Position numbers and translations under genes: made by a program
Notes under the pieces: generated by a model
Told to the model about the DNA's origin: nothing
What the model saw: only the letters and a program-made list of their open reading frames with translations
The model's database searches: none
In this document: positions 36,538 to 48,124 of the stretch, one piece after another
How positions within the stretch are numbered: the stretch's first letter is position 1
Layout of the letters: each line of letters starts with the position of its first letter
NCBI GenBank assembly: GCA_009760855.2
Contig: WPIO01000150.1
Span: forward strand, 153,501 to 217,500
DNA length: 64,000 nt
Direction of reading: 5' to 3'
Source of the DNA: Cristatella mucedo
Taxonomy: Eukaryota > Bryozoa > Phylactolaemata > Cristatellidae

Positions 36538-36773
36538 AATGCAACCACGGCCAGTTACAAGACGAGTACATCGCCGATGACATTGACCTATGCCTGTACT
36601 ACAGCTGCATAGATGGACAGCCTTCACTACAGTGGCCAGTGGTGTGCAAGCCAGGTTAAAGCTGCCAGCCTACTCTAACATATCAAATAGGAATCCGTGC
36701 AGCAAAAAAACGTAGAGCAGCATTGGCTGCCTTCGTTGCGACCTACCAATTGATCCAGTGACAGCCAATGGAG
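36538..36773 (+). pseudogene. CBM14-like exon, copy 2b (broken)
   Basis: 236 nt: a 1-bp deletion near 36659 (GGTTACAGG to GGTTAAAG) creates an immediate TAA and a frameshift. The acceptor CAG is CTA and the donor GT is GA. It shares the donor loss with copy 2a, so that lesion predates the local duplication. Confidence 0.75.
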
Positions 36774-37102
36774 GAAATTCTCTGAGCTCTGTTCGATTGT
36801 CTCCCCACTGTGCAGTCCTGCATGCCAGACTTGTTCACATGGGTCTAGTGAGCTCAAACGATCTACAGCTGGTGCTAACTCTTTAAAACATTTTAAGTGG
36901 GAAACTTCTGGCGAAATCTACGAATTTCTTTAGTCATACATAGCCTCAAATTTTCGTGCAAACAGTTACCAAAAGAATGAGCCCAAATGCAGCAGGCGTT
37001 TTACTTGCAATTCCAACCTTTTGAACTTGCGACATGCGATATAATAAGCATGTCAATTGGCTAGGAATGGCATACAAAATATAGGAATGTTGTAGCAAAC
37101 AT

Positions 37103-37945
37103 ATTAATAATAATAGGAATGCACTTGACAAAGCGCCCTCAGAGAACTCAATCAATTTCTAGGCTCTTTACATTTGCTGCAAAGGGAAATGCATTTGAAT
37201 GGTGAGTAATATGATGCTTGATAAACAACGTGAATAACATGGTTAGGGGTGACATGCACAGGGTCTGCATGCAAGTGTGGTTAGTGGCAGCATGCACAGT
37301 ATCAGCATGCATAAGCACATGAAGGACGATCCACATAGACCCACTAAATGCTGTCCTAAATAGGTGTGCTTTTTAAGTTCTTTTTAAATGTGGTCAAGTC
37401 AACGGATAATGTGATGCAAGTTGGGAGGGAGTTCCAGGCTTTGGGAGCATGCGAACTAAATGCACGGTCTCCAACGGATTTGAGGTTTGTACGAAGTAAT
37501 GGTAAACTGTTGGATTCCGAAAAGCAGGTGGTACTGTGCTTGGCCTGGTGTGGGAGTAGATCTGAAAGACATTCTGGAGCTATAGAATGCAGTGACCTAA
37601 AAGTGAGCGACAAAACCTTGAATTCAATCCGTTGCTTGACTGTTAACCAGTGCAGGTCGGCAAGAAGTGGCGTGATGTGGCAACTGCTATGCTCACGACA
37701 GACAAGCCTAGCTGCTGAGTTTTGCACTAGCTGCAATCGCCTGATTGCACGTGCCGGTATGCCAGTAAGCAGTTAGTTGCAGAAGTCGAGACAGGATGTC
37801 ACGAATGCATTGACCAACTTAGACGAGGTATCCTTATGTGAACGAGGCCAAATTTTTGCAATGTTATGCAGCTGAAAGTTGGCAGATTTGACTGTGGAGC
37901 TGATGTGGTCGTCTACCGAGAGGTCATTGGAAAATGTAACCATGT
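37103..37945 (-). mobile_element. CR1/L2-like LINE fragment in copy 2b intron
   Basis: Tandem-duplicate partner of 34521-35350, with the same truncation point and a 126-codon open minus-strand stretch (37356-37736). Confidence 0.8.
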
Positions 37946-38212
37946 TAAGACATTACTTGTGAGAAACAGGTTGTGTTTTTGCTTGTTGTAAAAGCACGAG
38001 TCAGAGGACGCCATGATGTTAGTCTCGTGACATTTCAAAGCCAAGTGAGCATGAGAACTGGTAACATGGTCTTCGATTTCTTTAGTCGTTTAGTGAAACA
38101 ATTTTAGTGACGAATCCGACGAGTTTGTAGTGTCTTGTAAAGCCTCGCTATGGAATAAGTCTGTCATATGGGTCAGAGTAATTGTAGTTAGGGACTCACA
38201 AGAGACGACGGA

Positions 38213-38257
38213 ACACACACAGAGAAGCACACACACACATACACACACAGAGACACA

Positions 38258-38308
<51 letters not shown>

Positions 38309-38398
38309 ACACTCACATGCATAGGCACACACACATGCATAGGCACACACACATGCATGCATGCAGGCATGCATGCACGTGCACACACACTTCATAAA

Positions 38399-38455
<57 letters not shown>
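38213..38455. repeat. (CA)n, ATGC and (AT)n compound microsatellite
   Basis: CA repeat, then CATGCATGC motifs, then about 50 bases of pure AT (38402-38453). The AT run is private to unit b. Confidence 0.9.
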
Positions 38456-38456
<1 letters not shown>

Positions 38457-38705
38457 AGTACATATACATATACAAGTAGGCATATACATTAACAACCTCG
38501 CGATTTTGACCTAGGTCGTTTGCCATTTTAAAGAATTGTGTCGGTATCCATGGTATATCGGAAGTTTTTTATTTTTGATAGCCTATGAGCCAAAGTTATT
38601 GAGCATTCCAAGCCGGTTGAAGACAGATTTCCGAAGGAACTATCTGGTAAACAGGGGCTCTTACCTGGAGCACACTTAGCTCAACATGCGAGACAGATAG
38701 GGACA

Positions 38706-38708
38706 GGC

Positions 38709-38743
<35 letters not shown>

Positions 38744-38780
38744 GAGAGAGAGGGAGAGAGGGAGGGAGCAAGGTAGAGCA

Positions 38781-38829
<49 letters not shown>

Positions 38830-38956
38830 GAGAGAGAGAGAAATAGATAGTGAGGGTGATATGTACATACACGCGTGTGCACACACACACACATACACAC
38901 ACACACATATATATATGTATAAATATGAATAAAAAAAATAAATATATATATATATT
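38706..38956. repeat. (GA)n, (CA)n and (TA)n tract
   Basis: A purine GA tract to about 38845 followed by CA and TA runs. The GA part corresponds to 9808-10125 of gene copy 1. Confidence 0.9.
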
Positions 38957-39451
38957 TAAACCGAGTGAGAGAGCATGCTAGTTTGCTGCACTTGCTGAAG
39001 GCTACCTTGTCTGTTAGTTGCCATGGCAAGGGGCACAGTGCTAGACAGCAGCTGGTCACCCTGCAGCCATTATATTACTGCAAAGCCATTCATTTGCAGC
39101 CAGGAGAGTAGGCTTTGACGACGGCAATTAAGCAGTGAATGGTTGACGAGCCGGACCAGTCTGCGACTGAATGGTGCATCGGAGCACAGAATTATGTCAG
39201 ACTCATCCACCAACGTGCTTCCTGCTGTCCAAGCCATAACGCAGCCCTGGTCTCAGTAGGTCAAATAGGCAGGGAATGATAATCAATAACTAAATTGTAA
39301 TTAAATAGGACAGCCTCGGGACTGCGAGGGGGCAAGGTGTGAGCAGCTCGACCAGCTGTGGAGGTCGGGCAGGCCCCACAATTGCCATTCACTGTGTCAC
39401 TCACATGTGGCTTGTATGCTTTGCAGTAACGTGTCTCCGCAAAGTCAGCTT

Positions 39452-40213
39452 ACATTGCTCCCCTGAAAGTATTCGCTCTGCCCTGGGAGCACTGGCAGCT
39501 TCATCAAAGTCTCAGCAATTGTAGTGAGGTGCAATGACCGCACTGTAGCTGGCTGCATTCGTGAGACCGACCAGGAGCCAGCCAAGTGTCGATAGCCGAT
39601 GTCCACCTACCGGAGGCTATACCTGTATGCCCCAAGCAAGAGGAAAGTCAACTCAAGTCTCTGCTGAAGATGGCTGCGGTGGCTACTGCCCTGCCCCTTG
39701 TGAACCCAGGCTCTTGGAGCTGCAATACTTTTGCCTGCCAGTGTTATTGGTAGGCAGCCAGCAGAGCTGACTGAGAGGCTAGGTATTTTCAGTTTGCAAA
39801 TAAGCAATGCTGTCTGCAGGTAGCCGGCTTATTAGTCAACAAGCTTATACAAATGAGTAGAAATGTATTTAAATCCAGCCAATGCTGCGAGGAGCAAGTG
39901 GGTTTAGTGGTTCCTTTTCATTCGTGCATGTATAAACAACGATTGATCCGGCAGGGCAATAGCCACCACAGCCATCTTTAGTAGTGACTTGAGTAGGCTG
40001 GGAATTCTGCTTGAGGCATACATAGAGTTGCATGCACACTAATACAAAGTACATGCATTGAGGCAGATATAACCTTCGGCAGGTGAACAGCACCTAGACT
40101 CACCGGCTCCTGGTCGGGCTCATAGTGCAGCCAGCTGCTGCAGGGCCCCTGCAATTGCTCAGGCCTAGAGTAAGCTGCCAGTGCTCCCAAGGCACAGCGA
40201 ATGCTTTCAGGGG
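39452..40213. repeat. Large inverted repeat, arms about 245 bp
   Basis: Left arm 39452-39697 and right arm about 39950-40213 are reverse complements over blocks such as GGGAGCACTGGCAGCTT, GACCAGGAGCC and AAGATGGCTG(C/T)GGTGGCTA. The spacer is about 250 bases. The right arm has a short insertion near 40030-40055. Part of the left arm is also in gene copy 1 (10210-10300). Confidence 0.7.
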
Positions 40214-40435
40214 AGGCACCCAGGCGAACAGATTTTTTGGCTATGCTCTCTTTCTAAGTTCTTGGCATGTGGCCAGCAGGGCTGACTGTGAAGCCACGTG
40301 TTATCTGCTTGCAACCAGGAGAGTAAGGCAACAGGCCGTCGGCAAGCAGCTTAGGAGTAAGTCTGCAAGAATATGCACTTTAATGGCAAAGTACTTAGAT
40401 CCAGCCAATTCAAATGCTGTGAGGAGCAGATGGGA
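39755..40435. repeat. Direct repeat pair around the inverted repeat
   Basis: 39755-39905 and 40270-40435 share AGCAG(A/G)GCTGACTG, ATCCAGCCAAT and GAGGAGCA(A/G)(G/A)TGGG in order, so the spacer plus right arm is flanked by direct copies. Confidence 0.5.
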
Positions 40436-40537
40436 TTACAGCTTCTGCTTAAATTTCGTCAAATCAGGAGCTATGACACTGTCAGTACTGATTGGGTAGC
40501 AGGCTATGGGGACAAACCAGAAAGAGCTGGTCTTTGG

Positions 40538-40717
40538 TGAGCCGTGATGGCACACTATGTAAGGCGGTTGCTTTCACGACCTCGGACCCGAGGTCGTGGG
40601 TTCGATTCCTGTGGTGGGCGATCCTTTTTCGCCACTGCGAGCGGTGGGGATAGCCGTAAAGGCTCTTCTGTCGCTATACAAAAAGAGGCTGTTTAATCAG
40701 CCAGGATTTTTTTTTTT
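40538..40717 (+). mobile_element. tRNA-derived SINE, best copy
   Basis: GAGCCGTGATGGCACACTAT (box A region), ACCTCGGACCCGAGGT hairpin, GGGTTCGATTCC (box B), then the body GCCGTAAAGGCTCTTCTGTC and a terminal GGCTGTTTAATCAGCC palindrome with a T run. Four copies in the window define the family, about 180 bp long. Confidence 0.8.
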
Positions 40718-41029
40718 ACAGAGCCAATCCTACTTGGTAGGTAGCTACTGGGATTTTAGGTAGTCTGGATCAAGTGAGTGAGGTAAACTAATATGAGAAG
40801 CGAATTACGAATGAATCAAGAGAGTGGATGAAACAAATATGAGCAACCGATTCAGGTTAGATTAAGAGAGTGAATGAAAAAATGATAAAAAAACTATAAG
40901 TCGATATGCTACTTCAATGGCAACTATTGCCAGTAAATATGAGGTGGTTTTAAAGTGGCAATTGCGACGTTAGAGACCGGCAAGCTTAACGGCTGACTCT
41001 CTCGTAGTCTCCAACCGACTAATCAGACG

Positions 41030-43250
41030 AGGGGACGTACAACTTGTGAGCTACACAATTTTAGACGAAATGTCACCAATAAATAATGGATCACTTCGCA
41101 ATTGTTATCCTGGTCACAGCTGGCCTGCATTTTTTAAGTTATTATTTAAAATTTGAACGCCTTAGCTGTGGTGTTATCGTGGTATTTTAATGAAATATTT
41201 TCTGAAATGAGGGGAAGAATGTATCTAGATTTTGGGAAGAATCTGCCGGCCAGTAGCTGGCCTACAAAAATTTGAGGTAATGTTTCAAAATTTTAGAAGA
41301 TCCTTGGATTCATAAATAACTAGTTAGTTGGTTTAATCGTCATTTAGTTTTGGAATGTTCCATATAAGTGTGAATGTCAGCAATGCATGTAGGTAGAGAG
41401 CTAAGAGAGTTTGTGTTACAGGAAGGAAGAAAGAAATCAAAGCGCAGGTACAGCTATATGACATCCGCATGTAAATGAAAGACCAAATTGTGCTTGATAG
41501 TCGCATCTGCATAATGAACAGTAGATATTGACGACCAAGCTCAGATCCCAATTGCTCGTGTGAGAAGTGAGCTGACCTTTATATGAAGGACTGAGCTCGA
41601 TAGCATTTTAGCAGTTGCGGCAGAGATTATCCGTTGTAATAGGAATGTATAATGAGAAAATGCAAAGATGTCCGAGCGGCCGCCGGTTCAGGCGATCAAA
41701 TGCAGAGAAGTGATCTACAGATCCGACTGAGCCACAACAAGGTCGCTCGTCATTGCAGATGAGTGACCGACTGACTACGTGCATAGAAGCACGGCGAAAG
41801 CGAAACGGATGACGTTCCCTCGTCTCAGGGAGGTCGGCCGATTGTATCTTAAATCAGAGGTGATACAGAGCCGGCAAGCTGTAACCATACCAGTCTGTGT
41901 GATTAGCCTAGACTGATTTTCTTCGCAGCCACAGAGAAGCTAGATTGAATTGGCAAGCTTCGTGTCAATTGCCAAGCCAAAAATAGAAATAATAAATTAT
42001 CGACTTTTAGGACATGATTCGTGTATTTCTAAATTCGAGAATCCGCTGATAGCTTCTAGTTCAGTTACATTCAGGCTGATTTTGCATTCGGACTTGTCAG
42101 CATTTAGGTGGACTGCCTACTTGAAGTCTTTTGCTTAAAGCTTGGAGCTGACCAGGTGCTGTGATAATGTGGCTACCTCATGCAGTCCTAATGACGTCAA
42201 TGAGCTGCCCTTTTTATTTGGCATATTCCATTTCTTCAAACCATTGAAATAAAATTTCATTCGTCGTATTAGTGGCTCGTGTGCCATCTGATGCGTCTTC
42301 TGGTTCCTTGATGGATAACGCCATGCCGGGGCAGCTGATGATTTGAACATGGTAACTCTTCAATTTCCGAACCATTTGAACGACGTCCATCTGCATTGCA
42401 AGAAATTTAGGATGCACAGTTTTGATAGTGTCGCCATTAGCCCTTGAACAGAATTCGGCTGTTTCATTCTAAAATAAGCGTTTATGACAGTCAAAGCAGC
42501 CGTTAGGCAACAGCTGCCTTATTTTTAGTAAGTCCCATTTCAAGATTGAGGACTTAGCTAAACAAGCGTACCACTATAAAGCTATTGCTTTATACATTTT
42601 GGCCACCAATTCTCGGCATCCAAGCCGTAGCACCTACCTGCTCACTTTCAATTCTGGATGAATCTTTGCAATTTCGAATAGATAAATGCAGTACTATTCA
42701 TCAATATCTAAAAAGTTGTGGATGTGCTTGCTGTCGAAACTTGGCTGTAATTGTAGCTATTTGGCATACTGAAATATTTGCATAACACCAAGGCCGGTTA
42801 TAGAAGTGGCTAGCATCGTAAAGCATCGAAATCAGATTTCAAGTCGAGCAACGGTATCGCCAGAAATTTACTTAGCCGGCTGATGTATCCTCGCATACTT
42901 CTGCATTATTTCAGGTACTAATTACTGCATATCCTCTCGCCCGTGTCAATCTCAATGCACGTGCAGAAAACGATGAGCAGGCTTTTGGTGTGACTGTTCG
43001 ACCCAGCAAGTCGCCTCAGCTGTCCAGCCTAACGAAGGTTTGATCGATATTTATTTCCACTAGATAGATATTTTTTCAGCACTGGCTGTGCAGGATGCAT
43101 GCCCTTTTATCAGATCTTGTAGGTGTAAATAAGCCACCTCTATCTTTATCCATAGAACTGGTATGCCCAAGCAAACCAAATGGCGAATAATCGCAAATAA
43201 TTCAACCCTGGCCTACTTTATTTAGGAAGTGTCCACATTGTTCTAGGAAA
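41030..43250 (+). repeat. Segment homologous to 10406-12460
   Basis: Intron and exon DNA of gene copy 2, collinear with copy 1 at an offset of about 30.6-30.8 kb. It ends just before the position of the missing EGF exon 4, where both sequences read a CTAGGA or CTTAGGA acceptor-like site. Confidence 0.65.
42915..43037 (+). pseudogene. Six-cysteine exon, copy 2 (in-frame stop)
   Basis: Same 123-nt length and splice signals as 12136-12258 (ATTTCAG acceptor, AAG|GTTTGA donor). A TGA replaces GGA in the middle (CGA TGA GCA GGC). The flanks align with 10.4-12.45 kb. Homology stops at about 43250, before the EGF exons. Confidence 0.75.
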
Positions 43251-43504
43251 TGTTTTTCTTTTTTATGTGACATATTTGTTAACCTGAAATAGGAAATATT
43301 AGCATTATAAAATATTTTCGTTTGAATAGAGCCATGAAAAACCTAAATATCAATTATTCGATTGTTTTTCGAAGTGCTCAAAGGGAAGTAATGACGAATG
43401 TGTGTGACTTCAATTGCTCCCATCTTAGCTAATGGGAAAGTGAATTCATGTGGAACGAAACAAGTATAATAGACCAGTTTGTATAAGTAGTAATCACAAT
43501 ACAA

Positions 43505-43825
43505 TCGATAAAATAACCACAGAAAACTCGATCTCTTTCTAACTGCTTTGCATTTCTTGCAAAAGAAGCACGATCGAATGGTTAGTGGTGGCATGCTGAA
43601 TAAACAACAATAATAACATGGTTAGGGGTGACAAAGCAAGCTGTCAGCACGTAAGCAAGGTTAGTGGCATCATCCGTACGCAGGATCAGCATAAGAGCAT
43701 AAAGGTTGAATCGCATGGACTCACTTAAGGCTGTATTAATTAGATGCGTTTGTTAGTTTTTTTAATTGTGGTCAAGTCAGGAGATATTGCAAAGCAAGTT
43801 GGGGAGAGTTCCAGGCTTTAGGAAA
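43505..43825 (-). mobile_element. CR1/L2-like LINE 3' fragment
   Basis: AGAAAACTCGATCTCTTTCT tail and GTGGTCAAGTCAGGAGAT, the family 3' end, decayed and truncated. Lies where gene copy 2 lost its EGF exons. Confidence 0.65.
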
Positions 43826-44067
43826 GCAACAAGTTATTAGTGGCCGTTTTATAAATAATAAATGAATGACAAATAATTTAGAGAAATTGACCGTGGTTCT
43901 ATCACCAAAGATGTGTACTTACTGCACATACTCAATTCAATTAGGTCTTAAAAATGGCTTTCAATGGGGAGTTTTATAAGTTGGCACAATAAGTTTGATA
44001 ACGATTACCGATAGTGACGCATTCGACCAATACATTTAAGTAAGATACCTACCGTCTTAAAATTCCT

Positions 44068-44520
44068 GCTTAATGCAAGAGGTTTTGAGGACACAGGTTG
44101 TCCTGAGGAAGTCCACATCGCTGATGTCATCAAGCTCTTGCAGATCTTACTTGGTTGTAGCAGAGGATCGCTATTCAGAAGGAGCCACTTGCTATACTAC
44201 AATTAACGATGATCTCTCCTTTAATATTCTTTGCGTTAAAGTGAATTCACGAGCTTCAACTCTGCTGGTCCTAGACTGTGGAACTCGCTTCTACGATCAT
44301 TACGCAGCTACAACTAATCTCCTGCTGCCGACTAATGGACATCCTCTTTAGCAATCCTGAGCTGCTACTTCCATGCTATTCAGTACCTCTCCTGCTCAGT
44401 CGACTCTGCTATGCTTCCCAATTTCTCTTTGTTGCACGAGTTGAAGTCTGTTGGCTACCGAATACGCACCGAAAGACGCTTATGCTGGGAGTGAGATTCT
44501 TAAAACTCTCTTGCGTAGCA
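44068..44520 (+). mobile_element. CR1/L2-like LINE fragment (subfamily B)
   Basis: GTCCTAGACTGTGGAACTCG ... GTTGGCTACCGAATACGCAC matches, in opposite orientation, the fragment at 61690-62060. Corresponds to the end of the RT ORF. Confidence 0.55.
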
Positions 44521-44634
44521 CCAACATTGTTTTAGTGGCTTTATGGAGCTCTTGACGGAGCTACCTAACATTACAACGTACACTGAAAAGAGTATATGTA
44601 AGCGATGAAAATTCGAAGTTGGTGACTATTGGAT

Positions 44635-44840
44635 AGGTCATGTCGTCTAGAAATGGTGGAATGTGGAAACCACGACTCTTGCGACTGATAAGCCTGACTG
44701 GAGAATTAGGCAATACATGTAAACGTTAAATTGCAAAGGCCCACGGACCTATTAGCGACGAATGACAGGAGGCTGTAATTTGGATGTAGTATCCCTAGCT
44801 GAAAATGCAAATAATATTTCCTAAATTCCTATGCGATTCA
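44635..44840 (-). mobile_element. Old CR1/L2-like LINE fragment
   Basis: ATGTGGAAACCACGACTCTTGC ... GATAAGCCTGACTGGAGAA corresponds to the reversed ARLVCRE region of the family, strongly diverged. Confidence 0.5.
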
Positions 44841-44867
44841 TTATGTATGTACTGTGTACTCTTTCTA

Positions 44868-45820
44868 ACTTACTAGTTATGAGCAAACCCAGTGTGATTC
44901 ACAAATTGGAATGGCTGACGCTCAAAAATTGGCTCTGCCAGCATGTCTCCGGTTGAATCAGCTCTAAATCTAGGTGTCATATTCCAAAGCGGCCTCTCGA
45001 TAGACGACCAAATCAGCTTCACAGTCCAATTTGCCTATTTTCAGCATCATAACATTGCTAAAATCGGGCTTGTTTAGATAAGAATACCACATCTAAGTTA
45101 GTCCGTGCTTTTGAGACATCCCATCTCGACTTCTGCAACTCAAGGCTCACTGGCCTACCAGCAAGTGTGATCAGGCGATTGCAGCTGGTGCAAAACTCTG
45201 CAGATAGGCTTGTCTGTCGTGAGCATCACAGTTGCCAAATTACTCCAATTCTCGCCGACCTGCACTGGCCACCAGTAGAGCATCGGAATGACATACAGGT
45301 TTTGTCGCTCACTTTTAGGTCACTTCATTCTTTGGCTTTAGCCTATCTCTCATATATACTCCCCCATCAGGCCAAGCATTGTACCACCTGCTTTTCAAAG
45401 TCCAACAGTCTACAAATACCCCGTTCAAACCTCAAGTCCTTTGGAGACCGTGCATTTAGTTTGTATACTCCCAAAGCCTGGAATTCCCTCCCGACATGCG
45501 TCAGAACATCCCCTGACATGACCACATTTAGAAAGAATTTAAAAACACACGTATTTATGACAGCATTTAGTGGGTCCCTGTGATTCGTCCTTAAAGTGCT
45601 TATGCGTGCTGACACTGTGCATGCTGCCACTAACCACATCTGCATGCTCACCCTGTGCATGTCACCCCCAACCATGTAATTCATTTTTGTTGGTTTATCA
45701 AGCATGATTTTACTCACCATTCAATTGCATTTCCCTTTGCAGCAAACGTAAAGCGCCTAGAGAGAGATTAAGTTCTCTGAGGGCGCTTTATCAAGTGAAT
45801 TATTATTAGTATTTATATCT
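44868..45820 (+). mobile_element. CR1/L2-like LINE 3' half
   Basis: Starts at the region coding VMSKPSVI and runs through RRLQLVQNSADRLVCRE, LHWPPVEHRNDIQVLSLTF and KAWNSLPTCVRTSPD to the (ATT)n tail. Open for 138 codons at 45167-45583; frames earlier are broken. Confidence 0.8.
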
Positions 45821-46404
45821 ATACTGTTTTTAATTGCCATAGCAAGTTTTAAAAATTTCAAGCTCATATATAATATTACAGATTACAGTTTTGTAAGATA
45901 AAACGTGATGCTTATTTTACGCATATTGAATGATTTTACTACAATTTAAAAATAGCAACCGTGCACTAATTAGATCACAACGTGCTTCCCACTGCATGCT
46001 TTTAGCGCCTGGTTAACATTTTTCGACATTACTGTTTCACTGGCTCACAAATTCTCACTGGTAGCCCGAGGACCATCGGAAAGTGGCAATTTTTTAAGAA
46101 TGATAATTCTGCCCAAGACCAAGACTGCCTTTTCTAGGGTCATATGTATGCTTTGCAATATACCCGACTCAGAAGGATTGCAATTAATCGAAAATTGCGA
46201 ATCGGTGAGGTGTAACCGGCTGTGCGGAATATTTCCAATAGGGCAACTGCTTAGCAGGTTTGTTTACGGCTTCAGCTCATATAAAGCACATAAATCCCAC
46301 ACTGAAGCGAGAATTCATGTTGGTGAGCTACCTAATCATCAGAACCGTCTACGTGAAGATGCAGCCAAATCTTCTCCGACGAGCGTAGGGCTTTTTTGTT
46401 TTAG

Positions 46405-46696
46405 TCGGACCACACTTACGTAAATGCAACCCATGTCCCAAAAATGATGGCATTTGCATGGACGGAACCATAGGTAGCAGCGAGAGAATGTGCATCCAGG
46501 TACCAAACACGTCATCCCACACATATACCCTCATGTTTCAAAAGCAAGATGTTGGAGACAATCAATCTTTATCCTTGTATGTTTCGGCTGTTTATGATGA
46601 CAATATCACCCGGGTAGTAATTGTGGATTCACAACTGGGAACACCAAATTGCAGCTACTCTGAAACCGCAAATATCAGGAGTGGAAGAGTGTACAG
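46405..46696 (+). pseudogene. Cysteine-rich linker exon, copy 2 (open)
   Basis: 292 nt, phase 1 in and phase 2 out, no stop, with the CNPCPKNDGIC cluster and DCSYSE-like end (NCSYSE). It is the best preserved exon of the dead copy, with splice signals intact (TTTTAG, TACAG|GTGGGT). Confidence 0.7.
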
Positions 46697-46811
46697 GTGG
46701 GTATAAATATTAACACGAACACGCATCAACTTATTGATCCGAGGATCAGTGTGCCTATTGGGCTGCAGCTACCCTAGCGGTTCCAAAGCTGTGTGGTGGA
46801 TCCCTCTGCAG

Positions 46812-46968
46812 AATTTTTGAGGAATCCTGTCTCATCCACGGAGGTACGGGCAAAAAAAGCTACTGCATTCACGTTCGTGAATTTAATAAGAAACTTTTAA
46901 TGTCTACTGCTTGAACCAAGAACGAGCATCAGATGACGGCTGGCTTGCATTGCCGGACAACGTAGCAG
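46812..46968 (+). pseudogene. Second linker exon, copy 2 (frameshift)
   Basis: 157 nt against 158 in gene 1. One base is missing where gene 1 reads AATCTTCTGAATGTC and this copy reads AAACTTTTAATGTC, so the frame shifts and stops at TGA a few codons on. The donor GCAG|GTAAGA is kept. Confidence 0.7.
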
Positions 46969-47011
46969 GTAAGATAACTAGTCTTTTCTGCTGCACACAA
47001 AAACTTACTTT

Positions 47012-47612
47012 AATAATAATATTATTAATAATAATTCACTTGATAAAGCGCCCTCAGAGAACTAAATCTCTCTCTAGGCACTTTACATTTGCTGTAAAGT
47101 GAAATGCAATTGAATGGTAAGTAAAATCATGCTTGAAAAACAAACGAAATGAATAATGTGGTTAGGGGTGACATGCACAGGGTCAGCATGCAAATGTGGT
47201 TCGTGGCAGCATGCACAGTGTCAGCACGCATAAGCACATCAAGGACGAATCACAGGGACCCACTAAATCCTGTCCTAAATAGGTGTGTTTTTAGGTTCCT
47301 TTTAAATGTGGTCGGGTCAGGGGATGTTCTGACGCAGGTCGGGAGGGAGTTCCAGGCTTTGGGAGCATATGAACTAAATGCTCGGTCTTCAAAAGATTTA
47401 AGGTTTGTACGAGGTATTGGTAAACCGTTGGATTCCGAAAATCGGTTAGTACGATGCTTGGCCTGATGGGGTACTATATCTGACAGATAGGCTGGAGCCA
47501 TGGAATGAAGGGACCTAAAAGTGAGCGACGAAACCTTGAAGTCAATCCGTTGCTTGACCGGTAGCCAGTGCAGGTCGGCGAGAAGTGGAGCAATGTGGCA
47601 ACTGCGACGTTC
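47012..47612 (-). mobile_element. CR1/L2-like LINE 3' fragment in the last intron of copy 2
   Basis: (TAA)n end, GCGCCCTCAGAGAACTAAAT and an open 124-codon reversed C-terminal RT frame. It splits the intron before the stub of the last exon. Confidence 0.8.
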
Positions 47613-47691
47613 TACTTTAAGCAATTATCATCTGGCTTAAAATTGTGCTAATTCCGGACCACTATTTCCCTTGTCCCATTTAATTTTTTAG

Positions 47692-47720
47692 GTAAGATAT
47701 TTGTTGTACTTTTGTGCAAA
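47692..47720 (+). pseudogene. Stub of the last exon, copy 2
   Basis: After TTTTTTAG the sequence GTAAGATATTTGTTGTACTT matches the start of 19324, then identity ends abruptly at about 47720. A G-rich segment follows (GTGGTCGGGGAGAGGGC) that is unlike the gene. The IgGFc-type domain is missing from this copy. Confidence 0.6.
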
Positions 47721-48120
47721 GCCGTGGTCGGGGAGAGGGCACTCAAGTGGGAGAGAGGGGCGAAGGGAGTCGTGCTCCCCTCTGCTCTGTGAGTCGTGTA
47801 GTGCTGTGCGAACCGAACGGCACGAGCATCAAGTTTGTCATCAAGTTCTTCAAGATTCACAGTAATCGGCAACTGAAAGAATATCGGAAGAATATCTTAT
47901 GTTAAATGAGCAGGACTTTGTAGTTTCTGTGCATTAGATTGTAGGATTTAAAACCAAATTTCGGTGCACGACTAAGATATTTGCGGATATTTCACTGTAA
48001 TCATAATAGCTAGAGAGTGTGTGGAATTCTAGCACTCCTCGAACTGTTCAAATTATGAAGTGATAGCCCATTATCTATTTTTAGACCACGGGTAAAACCA
48101 TCTGCACGAACCTGAACGAT
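47721..48120. other. Foreign-looking sequence replacing the last exon of copy 2
   Basis: Begins G-rich (GTGGTCGGGGAGAGGGC, GGGAGAGAGGGG) to about 47800, then AT-rich. Not similar to exon 8. No function assigned. Confidence 0.4.
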
Positions 48121-48124
48121 GATA

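Larger units (their letters stand above)
33326..38607. repeat. Tandem segmental duplication, two units of about 2.65 kb
   Basis: Unit a is about 33326-35988 and unit b about 35999-38607. Both run from TAGCATTCCCTAGCCCACTGCCTAGCC through the upstream block, signal exon, CBM14-like exon, a minus-strand LINE, a CA microsatellite and end at GCCAAAGTTATTGAGCATT. The CBM14-like exons are offset by 2592 bases until the 1-bp deletion in unit b. Confidence 0.8.
33664..47720 (+). pseudogene. Decayed second copy of the IgGFc-type gene
   Basis: Exon-by-exon homologue of gene 1: signal exon 33664-33736, CBM14-like exon 33946-34182, a duplicated pair at 36256-36328 and 36538-36773, six-Cys exon 42915-43037, linker exons 46405-46696 and 46812-46968, and the first bases of the last exon at 47692-47720. 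Lesions: ATG to TTG in the first signal exon, donors after both CBM14-like exons mutated from GGTAAT/GGTAAG to GGAAAT, in-frame TGA in the six-Cys exon, a 1-bp deletion in the second linker exon, no recognisable EGF exons 4-5, and the last exon replaced after about 30 bases. LINE insertions split it. It cannot make a full-length product. Confidence 0.75.
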
